A DNA stretch of 5,828 nucleotides from the NCBI RefSeq assembly GCF_937997595.1, contig NZ_CALKTS010000331.1:1-5828 (forward strand). The letters run 5' to 3'. Under the pieces are notes generated by a model. That model was given only the letters and a program-made list of their open reading frames with translations, was not told the origin of the DNA and did not search any database. Source of the DNA: an uncultured Campylobacter sp. (GTDB taxonomy: Bacteria; Campylobacterota; Campylobacteria; Campylobacterales; Campylobacteraceae). Below are positions 1 to 4,845 of this stretch, one piece after another; within the stretch, counting starts at the first letter, position 1, and the number at the start of each line of letters is the position of its first letter. Made by a program: the position numbers and the translations under genes.

Positions 1-47
1 AGGCGCTTGCGAAGCTCGGCTAGATGGGGTTTTAGCTCTTCAAACAT
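1..47 (-). CDS. tatC: TatC, Sec-independent (twin-arginine) translocase subunit, N-terminal fragment
   Basis: The first 15 complete codons run off the left edge of the window and read MFEELKPHLAELRKR. This is the cytoplasmic N-terminus typical of TatC, whose PHL-x-ELRKR motif precedes the first membrane helix. TatC is the multispanning inner-membrane protein that, with TatB, recognises the twin-arginine signal peptide of folded export substrates. The start follows the tatB stop by 15 bases, and a purine-rich GAGAGAAA stretch lies upstream as a weak ribosome site. An ATG nearer to tatB (61-63), overlapping its stop, opens a frame that closes after seven codons, so it is not the start. The tatB-tatC order supports the call. 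The rest of the protein lies outside the window. Confidence 0.88.
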   Translation of the reverse strand, partial: MFEELKPHLAELRKR

Positions 48-62
48 TAAATTTTTCTCTCA

Positions 63-749
63 TTATGATTTTTGCACTTCGTTATTTTGCGCGGAATTTT
101 GCATAGAATTTTGCGCATCGCCGTTTAAATTTGCATTCATATTTTGAGCGGCGCTTTTTGCTTCACCGCTTGCATTAATATTTTGCGCGGAATTTTCCGC
201 GCCGCCGCTTGCGCTCGGCATGGAATTTTCGTTTTCGACGCTAGAATTTTTGCCTTTGTCTACGGCGCCAGAATTTGTTGCGCTGCTAGCGGAGCCTTGC
301 GTAGAGTTTTCGCCGCTCGAATTTGCTTTTAAATTTGCCGCCTCATTTTGTTTTTGTACCGAGACCTCCGCAGAGTTTAGCGCATCTTTGGCGGCATCCG
401 AGCTAAGCGTTTCTTTAAGCGAGCTTTTCGCGTCTTTTAACCCTGCATTTAGCGTCTCTTTGACTGAGTCGATACCGCCTTTGATCTCGTCGAGCTCCTC
501 AAACGTGAGCTTTTTGCGCACGCCCTCGCTTACTTGCGTGATACTCTCTTTATATTTTTTGGCGTCCTCTTTGAGCTCGGCGATGCGAAGCTCCTGATCG
601 AAGCTCGATTTTGCGTCGTTGATGGTTTTTTTGATGACTTTGAAGTATTTCGCAAGCTCGACCAGCACTTTTGGAAGCTTCTCGGGCCCTAGCACGATTA
701 TCGCGATGATTAAAATGACCGTAATTTCAGGCATACTGATACCAAACAT
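63..749 (-). CDS. tatB: TatB, twin-arginine translocase subunit with long low-complexity C-terminal tail
   Basis: TatB is the single-span inner-membrane partner of TatC in the twin-arginine substrate receptor. The 228-residue product begins MFGISMPEITV. Residue 8 is Glu, as in TatB proteins, where TatA usually has a polar residue. A hydrophobic helix covers about residues 8-20, followed by the hinge G21-P22 and the usual LGPEKLP motif. An amphipathic helix follows at about 23-45, then a Lys/Glu-rich, probably helical stretch to about residue 120. The last 95 or so residues are Asn, Ser, Ala and Gln rich with short internal repeats and look disordered. TatB proteins are more often about 140-170 residues, so the tail is the odd part. 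The start is supported by AGGA six bases upstream. The gene lies 57 bases after hemW and 15 bases before tatC. TatA is the alternative family, but Glu8, the length and the adjacent tatC favour TatB. Confidence 0.92.
   Translation of the reverse strand: MFGISMPEITVILIIAIIVLGPEKLPKVLVELAKYFKVIKKTINDAKSSFDQELRIAELKEDAKKYKESITQVSEGVRKKLTFEELDEIKGGIDSVKETLNAGLKDAKSSLKETLSSDAAKDALNSAEVSVQKQNEAANLKANSSGENSTQGSASSATNSGAVDKGKNSSVENENSMPSASGGAENSAQNINASGEAKSAAQNMNANLNGDAQNSMQNSAQNNEVQKS
66..356 (-). other. Asn/Ser/Ala/Gln-rich disordered tail of TatB
   Basis: This stretch encodes about residues 132-228 of TatB. The composition is dominated by N, S, A, Q, G and E, with almost no large hydrophobic residues. 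Short motifs recur: NSAQN twice, NSMQNS, and AQN followed by INA or MNA. No domain can be recognised. It is inferred to be a flexible cytoplasmic extension that is dispensable for the fold of the membrane and amphipathic helices. Confidence 0.7.
83..196 (-). repeat. Two in-frame copies of an 18-base repeat in the tatB tail
   Basis: The 18 bases TATTTTGCGCGGAATTTT (plus-strand reading) occur identically at 83-100 and 179-196. The copies are 96 bases apart, a multiple of three, so both encode the same residues in TatB (NSAQN core). Degenerate relatives with GAATTTT cores lie between and beside them (for example 104-114 and 222-229). This fits expansion of a short coding repeat. Confidence 0.7.
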
Positions 750-755
750 AAAATT

Positions 756-759
756 TCCT
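756..759 (-). promoter_or_regulatory. Ribosome binding site of tatB
   Basis: AGGA on the minus strand lies six bases before the tatB ATG (747-749). It supports that ATG over the in-frame Met at residue 6. Confidence 0.7.
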
Positions 760-776
760 AACGTAAAAAGTGGCGT

Positions 777-782
777 ATTGTA
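777..782 (-). promoter_or_regulatory. Possible -10 box of a tatB promoter
   Basis: In the 57-base gap after hemW the minus strand carries TACAAT about 28 bases before the tatB start, preceded by AT-rich sequence with AAATTT/AAATTTT runs. Campylobacter housekeeping promoters rely on a -10 box and T-rich upstream sequence rather than a clear -35, so this is compatible. tatB could instead be read through from hemW. Confidence 0.3.
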
Positions 783-806
783 ACTAAAATTTCATTAATC
801 TTAAAT

Positions 807-1880
807 TTAGCGCCCGCGGCGGCTTTCTTGCGTAATAAAAAGCGCAATCTCGTCGGCAAGCAAAAAGTTAGGATTATAAAATTTACCCTCGCCGAATTTC
901 AGCTTTTTTTCGCGCACGAGCAGCTGCGCGTTGCTTAGCTCCGCAGCGTCTAAAATTTGCGCCTCAAATCCCAAAACGCAGCGCAGCCCAAGAAATATGC
1001 GCTCGAGCTTTTTATCCTGCGCGCTTAGGGCTTCGAGCTGTTTTTGCAGCGGATCTGCAATGTAGTCTTGCAAATTTTTAGGCGAGCTAAGGCGCACCTG
1101 CCCGCTTGTGCCCACGGCAAACGCTCCAAATCCGGCGTAATCCTCGCCGCGCCAGTAAGCCAGATTGTGCTTACAGCGCAGTCCGCGCGCGGCAAAATTT
1201 GAAATTTCATACTGATTAAAGCCGCTATCAGCTGCCAAAGCAAAGAGAAATTTAGCTAGAGTCGCGCTTTCCTTTTTAAAGCTTTCGCGCCCGAAAAAGG
1301 GCGTATTCTCCTCAAGGCTTAGCGCATAGGCGCTTAGATGCGGCACTTCGCAGCGCGCAAGCTCATCCATTTCAAATTTTAAATTCCTCTTATCGTCAAA
1401 TTTGCTCGCGTAGATTAGATCCAAATTTATATTATCAAAGCCCGCCGCTTTGGCATTTTGCACCGCCAGAAAAATCTGCGCCGCACTGTGCGCGCGACCG
1501 AGAAATTTTAGCTTGGCATCGTTGAAGCTCTGCGCGCCGAAGCTGATGCGATTTACGCCGAGACCGCGCATCGCCCCAAGCCAAGCGGGGCTAGCGGAGT
1601 TCGGGTTGGCTTCCGAGCTGATTTCAGCTTTAGCGGCAAAATGCGGCGCGAGCAGCGCAAAAATTTCGTCGTAAAGCCCCGCATCCACGGCACTTGGCGT
1701 ACCTCCGCCGATAAAAAGCGTCGAAATTTGCGCATGCGGATTTTTCGCCAAAAAATCGCGCACCTCAAGCTCTAGCGCGCGAAAGTAGCTTTTTGCGAGG
1801 CTAAATTTGTCGCTAAAAGAGCCAAAGGCGCAATACGGGCATTTGGAGGTGCAAAACGGCACGTGGATGTAGATGTGCAA
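807..1880 (-). CDS. hemW: HemW-type radical SAM protein (heme chaperone; often annotated as HemN-like oxidase)
   Basis: The 357-residue protein starts MHIYIHVPFC and carries C10-x3-C14-x2-C17, the three cysteines that bind a 4Fe-4S cluster with SAM. The position two after the third cysteine is Phe19. True HemN coproporphyrinogen dehydrogenases have a fourth cysteine there, so this is HemW, which is known as a heme-binding chaperone. Other family motifs are GGGTPS (58-63), EANP (90-93), GVNRISFGAQSF (108-119), NLDLIYA (152-158), YEISNFA (224-230) and CKHNLAYWRGEDY (236-248). The usual G-x-GAH segment after this last motif is replaced by FGAFAVGTSG. The start is TTG: an in-frame stop at 1896-1898 lies just upstream, no ATG or GTG lies between, and AGGA sits six bases before TTG. 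It is probably first in a hemW-tatB-tatC transcript. The heme-chaperone role comes from the family. Confidence 0.88.
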   Translation of the reverse strand: MHIYIHVPFCTSKCPYCAFGSFSDKFSLAKSYFRALELEVRDFLAKNPHAQISTLFIGGGTPSAVDAGLYDEIFALLAPHFAAKAEISSEANPNSASPAWLGAMRGLGVNRISFGAQSFNDAKLKFLGRAHSAAQIFLAVQNAKAAGFDNINLDLIYASKFDDKRNLKFEMDELARCEVPHLSAYALSLEENTPFFGRESFKKESATLAKFLFALAADSGFNQYEISNFAARGLRCKHNLAYWRGEDYAGFGAFAVGTSGQVRLSSPKNLQDYIADPLQKQLEALSAQDKKLERIFLGLRCVLGFEAQILDAAELSNAQLLVREKKLKFGEGKFYNPNFLLADEIALFITQESRRGR

Positions 1881-1886
1881 GGGCGG

Positions 1887-1890
1887 TCCT
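1887..1890 (-). promoter_or_regulatory. Ribosome binding site fixing the TTG start of hemW
   Basis: AGGA on the minus strand lies six bases upstream of the TTG at 1878-1880. Together with the in-frame stop at 1896-1898 it leaves TTG as the only credible start codon. Confidence 0.7.
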
Positions 1891-1894
1891 ATGG

Positions 1895-1920
1895 GCTAAA
1901 TTTACGTCGCAAAATTTAGC
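1895..1920 (-). promoter_or_regulatory. Inverted repeat in the hemW leader
   Basis: GCTAAATTT (1895-1903) and its exact reverse complement AAATTTAGC (1912-1920) flank an 8-base loop. In a minus-strand transcript this could form a 9-bp hairpin ending four bases before the hemW AGGA, or it could be an operator for either divergent gene. The same 9-mer is frequent in this DNA, so chance pairing of a common word is a serious alternative. Confidence 0.35.
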
Positions 1921-1931
1921 GAATTAATTTG

Positions 1932-1949
1932 AAAATTTATATAAATTTT
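1932..1949. promoter_or_regulatory. Perfect 18-bp AT palindrome; probable minus-strand -10 region for hemW
   Basis: The 18 bases AAAATTTATATAAATTTT read identically on both strands. On the minus strand they contain TATATAAA, a good -10 candidate for hemW that would give a leader of roughly 50 bases. On the plus strand they lie about 34 bases upstream of the rppH -10 box, so a regulator bound here could touch both promoters. The promoter role is inferred from position and composition only. Confidence 0.4.
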
Positions 1950-1982
1950 AAGCCTCTTAACGCAAATTTTAATATTTTTAGG

Positions 1983-1988
1983 TAGAAT
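1983..1988 (+). promoter_or_regulatory. Probable -10 box of the rppH-lysC-hobA-holB-folP promoter
   Basis: TAGAAT preceded by GG and by the T-rich run AATATTTTTA resembles the Campylobacter sigma-70 promoter (strong -10, upstream T-rich stretches, no fixed -35). It would start transcription near 1995 and give a leader of about 20 bases before the rppH ATG. No other promoter-like site is obvious inside the downstream genes. Confidence 0.55.
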
Positions 1989-2016
1989 TTTGAGAAATTT
2001 TTTGTGAGAAAACGAG

Positions 2017-2487
2017 ATGGAAAAAGAGAAAAATTACAGACTGAATGTCGCTGCAATCGTACTTTCGCCCTCGTATCCGTTTAATTGCGAAATTTTAATC
2101 GCGCAACGAAGCGACATCAAAGGCGCTTGGCAGTTTCCTCAAGGCGGTATCGACGACGGTGAGACGCCTACGATGGCTATCCGCAGAGAGCTCGGTGAGG
2201 AGATCGGAACAAGCAAAGTCGATATCATCGCTGAGTGCCCGAAGTGGCTCAGCTATGACTTTCCCGATGGGGTAGCTCAAAAGATGCGCCCATACGACGG
2301 GCAAATTCAAAGGTATTTTTTGGTGAGATTGCGAAGCTTAGCCGATATAAACATCAATACTAAACTTCCGGAGTTCGACGCATTTAAATTCGTAGGCGCG
2401 AATGAGGTTTTAAGGCACGTAAATCACTTCAAAAAGCCGATTTACGCGACGGTTTTAAAATATTTTAAGGAGGAGGGTTACATTTAA
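2017..2487 (+). CDS. rppH: RppH (NudH) Nudix RNA 5'-pyrophosphohydrolase
   Basis: The protein has 156 residues, about the size of other RppH enzymes. A complete Nudix box fits G-x5-E-x7-RE-x2-EE-x-G at G43, E49, R57-E58, E61-E62 and G64; the glutamates bind the catalytic metals. The preceding WQFPQGGI (38-45) is the RppH-subfamily signature. The enzyme removes pyrophosphate from triphosphorylated RNA 5' ends in the cytoplasm, which starts mRNA decay; older names are NudH, InvA or dinucleoside polyphosphate hydrolase. The ATG at 2017 has only a weak GAGA-type ribosome site but follows the promoter-like TAGAAT at a short distance. The stop codon shares one base with the lysC start (TAATG). It is the first gene of the plus-strand set. 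The family call is firm; the RNA substrate is inferred from the subfamily. Confidence 0.93.
   Translation: MEKEKNYRLNVAAIVLSPSYPFNCEILIAQRSDIKGAWQFPQGGIDDGETPTMAIRRELGEEIGTSKVDIIAECPKWLSYDFPDGVAQKMRPYDGQIQRYFLVRLRSLADININTKLPEFDAFKFVGANEVLRHVNHFKKPIYATVLKYFKEEGYI
2468..2477 (+). promoter_or_regulatory. Strong double Shine-Dalgarno of lysC inside the end of rppH
   Basis: AGGAGGAGGG lies within the last codons of rppH. The second GGAGGG ends nine bases before the lysC ATG, a good spacing. It is the strongest ribosome site in the window and suggests LysC is made at a higher rate than its upstream neighbour. Confidence 0.75.
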
Positions 2488-3692
2488 TGCTGATCGTTCA
2501 AAAATACGGCGGTACGAGCGTCGGCACGCTAGAGCGGATCGAGGCGGTCGCGCAGCGCGTGATAAAGACTAAAAACGAAGGACACGATGTCGCGGTAATC
2601 GTCTCTGCGATGAGCGGCGTTACTAATCAGCTCATCGAGCAGGCGGAATTTTTTACTAAAACTCCCGTAGGCAGAGAGATGGACGTACTGCTAAGCTCGG
2701 GCGAGCGCGTCACGAGCGCACTTTTAGCTATCGCGCTAAATGCCAAGGGCTATGCTGCGATCGCGTTTAGCGGGCGAGGCGCAGGCATCGTGACGGATAA
2801 TTTTCACACCAAAGCTCGCATCGTCTCTATCGATCCAAAAAGCATGCAAGAGGCGTTAAAGCAGGGCAAAATCGTCGTCGTCGCGGGCTTTCAAGGTATC
2901 AGCACCGCAGGCGAAGTAACTACGCTCGGGCGAGGCGGAAGCGATCTTAGCGCAGTCGCCGTCGCAGGAGCGCTGAATGCCGATCTGTGCGAAATTTACA
3001 CCGACGTGGACGGCGTATATACGACCGATCCGCGCATCGAGCCAAAGGCTAAGAAGCTTGATCGTATCAGCTACGACGAGATGCTTGAGCTTGCGAGCTT
3101 GGGGGCGAAGGTTTTGCAAAATCGAAGCGTTGAGCTTGCGAAGAAATTAAACGTAAATTTGGTAACGCGAAGCAGTTTTAACGATCATGAAGGAACACTC
3201 ATAACAGGAGAAGAAAAGATGGAAGATGCGGTAATTAGCGGCATTGCACTGGATAAAAATCAAGCAAGAATTACGATTAGAAACGTAGAGGATCGCCCCG
3301 GCGTAGCGGCTGAAATTTTCTCCGCGCTTGCGAGCAAGGAGATCAACGTCGATATGATCGTGCAAAATATCGGACGAAACGGCGAGACGAATTTGGGCTT
3401 TACTGTGCCGCAAAACGAGCTGCAGACTGCTTATGCGGTAATGAAAGAGGTAAATCCAAATCCGAATTCCATCATCGAATCGGACGCCGATATCGTAAAG
3501 GTTTCTTTGGTAGGCGTGGGTATGAAAAGCCACAGCGGCATAGCCAGCAAGGCGTTTAAGACGCTTGCGGATGAAGGGATAAATATTCAGATGATCTCCA
3601 CGAGCGAGATTAAAATTTCGATGATCGTAGAGGCCAAATACGGCGAGCTTGCCGTGCGCGCGCTGCATAAAGCCTACGATTTGGATAAATAA
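2487..3692 (+). CDS. lysC: Aspartate kinase (aspartokinase), alpha chain
   Basis: LysC phosphorylates aspartate, the first step towards lysine, diaminopimelate, methionine and threonine. The 401-residue protein has the amino-acid kinase domain at about 1-232: KYGGTSVG (6-13), SSGERVTS (70-77), TTLGRGGSDLSA (145-156) and TDVDGVYTTDPR (172-183). Two ACT regulatory domains follow at about 260-322 and 338-401, with GMKSHSG (345-351) and ISTSEIKIS (370-378). It is a stand-alone enzyme with no homoserine dehydrogenase fused. Length and layout match the Bacillus LysC and Corynebacterium type, in which lysine, alone or with threonine, inhibits through the ACT domains. The ATG overlaps the rppH stop (TAATG), and the stop overlaps the hobA ATG in the same way. 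An internal in-frame start at codon 245 is listed separately. Confidence 0.96.
   Translation: MLIVQKYGGTSVGTLERIEAVAQRVIKTKNEGHDVAVIVSAMSGVTNQLIEQAEFFTKTPVGREMDVLLSSGERVTSALLAIALNAKGYAAIAFSGRGAGIVTDNFHTKARIVSIDPKSMQEALKQGKIVVVAGFQGISTAGEVTTLGRGGSDLSAVAVAGALNADLCEIYTDVDGVYTTDPRIEPKAKKLDRISYDEMLELASLGAKVLQNRSVELAKKLNVNLVTRSSFNDHEGTLITGEEKMEDAVISGIALDKNQARITIRNVEDRPGVAAEIFSALASKEINVDMIVQNIGRNGETNLGFTVPQNELQTAYAVMKEVNPNPNSIIESDADIVKVSLVGVGMKSHSGIASKAFKTLADEGINIQMISTSEIKISMIVEAKYGELAVRALHKAYDLDK
3206..3210 (+). promoter_or_regulatory. Internal Shine-Dalgarno within lysC
   Basis: AGGAG lies eight bases before the in-frame ATG at 3219. The segment 3206-3221 (AGGAGAAGAAAAGATG) matches the folP start region 4829-4844 (AGGAGAAAAAAAGATG) at 15 of 16 positions, including the spacing. 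That makes it look like a working ribosome site rather than coding chance. Confidence 0.65.
3219..3692 (+). CDS. lysC: Predicted aspartokinase beta subunit from an internal in-frame start in lysC
   Basis: Codon 245 of lysC is ATG in the same frame, with AGGAG at ideal spacing. It would give a 157-residue protein starting MEDAVISGIAL and consisting of both ACT domains without the kinase domain. In Bacillus subtilis LysC and Corynebacterium glutamicum LysC, the beta subunit arises exactly this way, from a start near codons 246-250, and forms an alpha2-beta2 enzyme with lysine/threonine-binding sites at the ACT interfaces. Codons just after this ATG are A/T-rich and include AGA arginine codons, unlike the CGC/CGA common nearby, as expected of an unstructured initiation region. 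The site is seen in the sequence; production of the short chain is inference. Confidence 0.6.
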   Translation: MEDAVISGIALDKNQARITIRNVEDRPGVAAEIFSALASKEINVDMIVQNIGRNGETNLGFTVPQNELQTAYAVMKEVNPNPNSIIESDADIVKVSLVGVGMKSHSGIASKAFKTLADEGINIQMISTSEIKISMIVEAKYGELAVRALHKAYDLDK

Positions 3693-4225
3693 TGCAGGAT
3701 CTGCACACTTGGAGCGTCACGGCGATGCGCTCCGAGCCCGGACTTGAGTGGCTCGAGGATCGCAAGGAGGACTGGACGCCGCTTTTAGCATCAAAGCTAA
3801 AATTCCTCCACGACGGCTTTGCTTTCATCGTCATCTGCGACGATGAGCGAAGCTGGTTTAGCGAATACATCATCAAAAAGATCAACTCCTCTACCAACTC
3901 ACGCCCGCTGCTACCGTTTTTTTCTTTGCGCTCGCTCTACCGTGGCGGCGTAAATAGCCTCGAGGACGCGCTGCTGCTAAACGATATGCTAAGCCTCGCG
4001 TTTGCCAACGGCTTTATATATTTTTACATCGGCAACGGCAACCATCCGCTAGCCAAAATCGCCAAAAGCCACGAGGACAGCTATCTGTGGCTCATCGACG
4101 AGAGGCTGCAAAACAGCTTCTATATGAGCGAGAGCGATCCGAGCCTCGATCTCAAACTGATTCAGCTTTTTAAAATTTTAGACAAAAGCATCGACGCCGT
4201 GCTTTTTGACGAAGTGGTGCTTTGA
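3692..4225 (+). CDS. hobA: HobA, DnaA-binding initiator of chromosome replication
   Basis: The 177-residue product resembles H. pylori HobA (about 180 residues). Shared-looking segments are the N-terminal W7 region, SWFSEYIIKKIN (54-65) followed by RPLLPFFSLRSLY (71-83), and the C-terminal SYLWLIDERL (130-139) and LDLKLIQLFKILDKSIDAVLFDEVVL region (152-177). HobA is a cytoplasmic tetramer that binds domain I of DnaA and promotes assembly of the initiation complex at oriC; it is the epsilonproteobacterial counterpart of DiaA in E. coli. The position between lysC and holB agrees with the order I recall in H. pylori and C. jejuni. The ATG overlaps the lysC stop (TAATG) and has only a weak GGA upstream, so translation probably depends on coupling. 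Recognition rests on remembered similarity and gene order. Confidence 0.87.
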   Translation: MQDLHTWSVTAMRSEPGLEWLEDRKEDWTPLLASKLKFLHDGFAFIVICDDERSWFSEYIIKKINSSTNSRPLLPFFSLRSLYRGGVNSLEDALLLNDMLSLAFANGFIYFYIGNGNHPLAKIAKSHEDSYLWLIDERLQNSFYMSESDPSLDLKLIQLFKILDKSIDAVLFDEVVL

Positions 4226-4845
4226 AAATCATAAATCAGATCGTTTTGACGAGCGATTATGAGGGCTTTAAAGATAAAATTTTAGCCGAAATTCCGCGCA
4301 AAAATTTAAGGTTTTTTGAAAGCACTGAACTTAAGATCGACGAGGCGCGAAAGATCATCGACGAAGCCTACGTTGCCGAGCGCGAGGATAAGATCATCGT
4401 CATCGCCGCTACAAAATTCGGCGAGGAGGCGCAAAACGCCCTGCTTAAAATTTTAGAGGAGCCGCCTAAAAATACGGTATTTTTCCTGATCACCCCCTTC
4501 ATCAACGCCCTGCTGCCTACCATCCGCTCGCGCCTCGTGGTGCAAAATCTCTGCGTGCGAAAGCCCAGATACCGCACCGGGCTAAATTTAACTAGGCTCG
4601 GCCTAAAGGAAGCGGTGGAGTTTATCGATGCACAGATCGCGCTGGAGCGCAAGGGCGAGCTAGATAAAACGGCGCTAAAAGCACTCATCGGCGAGATCGC
4701 GCTAGAGTGTTTCGAAACGGGCGTCAGGCTAAGCGGCGATGAACTACAGCGGATTGACTGCTTGAGTTACCTCGCCGAGCACAACGCTAAAGCCCATGCC
4801 GTGCTTACTCCGTTACTGTTGATGATCGAGGAGAAAAAAAGATGA
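4222..4845 (+). CDS. holB: DNA polymerase III clamp-loader subunit delta-prime, short form
   Basis: HolB is the stator subunit of the clamp loader that places the beta clamp on primed DNA. The 207-residue product carries the diagnostic stretch NALLKILEEPP (72-82), followed by TVFFLIT (85-91) and LLPTIRSR (97-104), the AAA+ region around sensor 1. It is much shorter than the E. coli subunit (about 330 residues). The zinc-binding Cys cluster between the N-terminal strand and the KIDEARKI segment (38-45) is missing, and the C-terminal collar domain seems reduced. The usual SRC triplet reads SRL (103-105). The start is TTG at 4222: an in-frame stop at 4207-4209 lies just upstream and no ATG occurs before codon 201. 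TTG overlaps the hobA TGA (TTGA) and has no clear ribosome site, so coupling to hobA is likely. The stop overlaps folP (ATGA). Confidence 0.88.
   Translation: MKIINQIVLTSDYEGFKDKILAEIPRKNLRFFESTELKIDEARKIIDEAYVAEREDKIIVIAATKFGEEAQNALLKILEEPPKNTVFFLITPFINALLPTIRSRLVVQNLCVRKPRYRTGLNLTRLGLKEAVEFIDAQIALERKGELDKTALKALIGEIALECFETGVRLSGDELQRIDCLSYLAEHNAKAHAVLTPLLLMIEEKKR
4829..4833 (+). promoter_or_regulatory. Ribosome binding site of folP
   Basis: AGGAG within the end of holB lies eight bases before the folP ATG (4842-4844), separated by an A-rich spacer. It fixes the start at the ATGA overlap with the holB stop. Confidence 0.75.

Noticed and set aside
220..597. 125-codon open frame on the plus strand opposite tatB
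   Set aside because: Its Ser/Phe/Ala-rich repetitive product mirrors the tatB low-complexity coding strand. The tatB reading has the membrane helix, hinge and neighbours to support it.
805..830. GC-rich end of hemW as a rho-independent terminator
   Set aside because: There is a CCGCGG-type symmetry, but no adequate stem followed by a T run on the minus strand, so termination before tatB is not supported.
807..1880. Reading this gene as HemN, oxygen-independent coproporphyrinogen III dehydrogenase
   Set aside because: The fourth cysteine of the HemN CxxxCxxCxC motif is replaced by Phe19 and the protein is shorter than HemN (about 450 residues).
1881..2016. Fur, FNR or riboswitch element in the divergent intergenic region
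   Set aside because: No recognisable consensus or conserved aptamer core is present; only AT-rich symmetry is seen.
3147..3668. 173-codon open frame on the minus strand opposite lysC
   Set aside because: It lies wholly antisense to the conserved ACT half of lysC, has no ribosome site or recognisable motif, and is a shadow frame.
4368..4688. 106-codon minus-strand frame opposite holB
   Set aside because: It is antisense to the conserved NALLKILEEPP and RSR region of holB; no start signals.
4222..4845. holB as a truncated pseudogene
   Set aside because: The frame is intact, ends in a clean ATGA overlap with folP, and short delta-prime proteins are what I would expect in this lineage.
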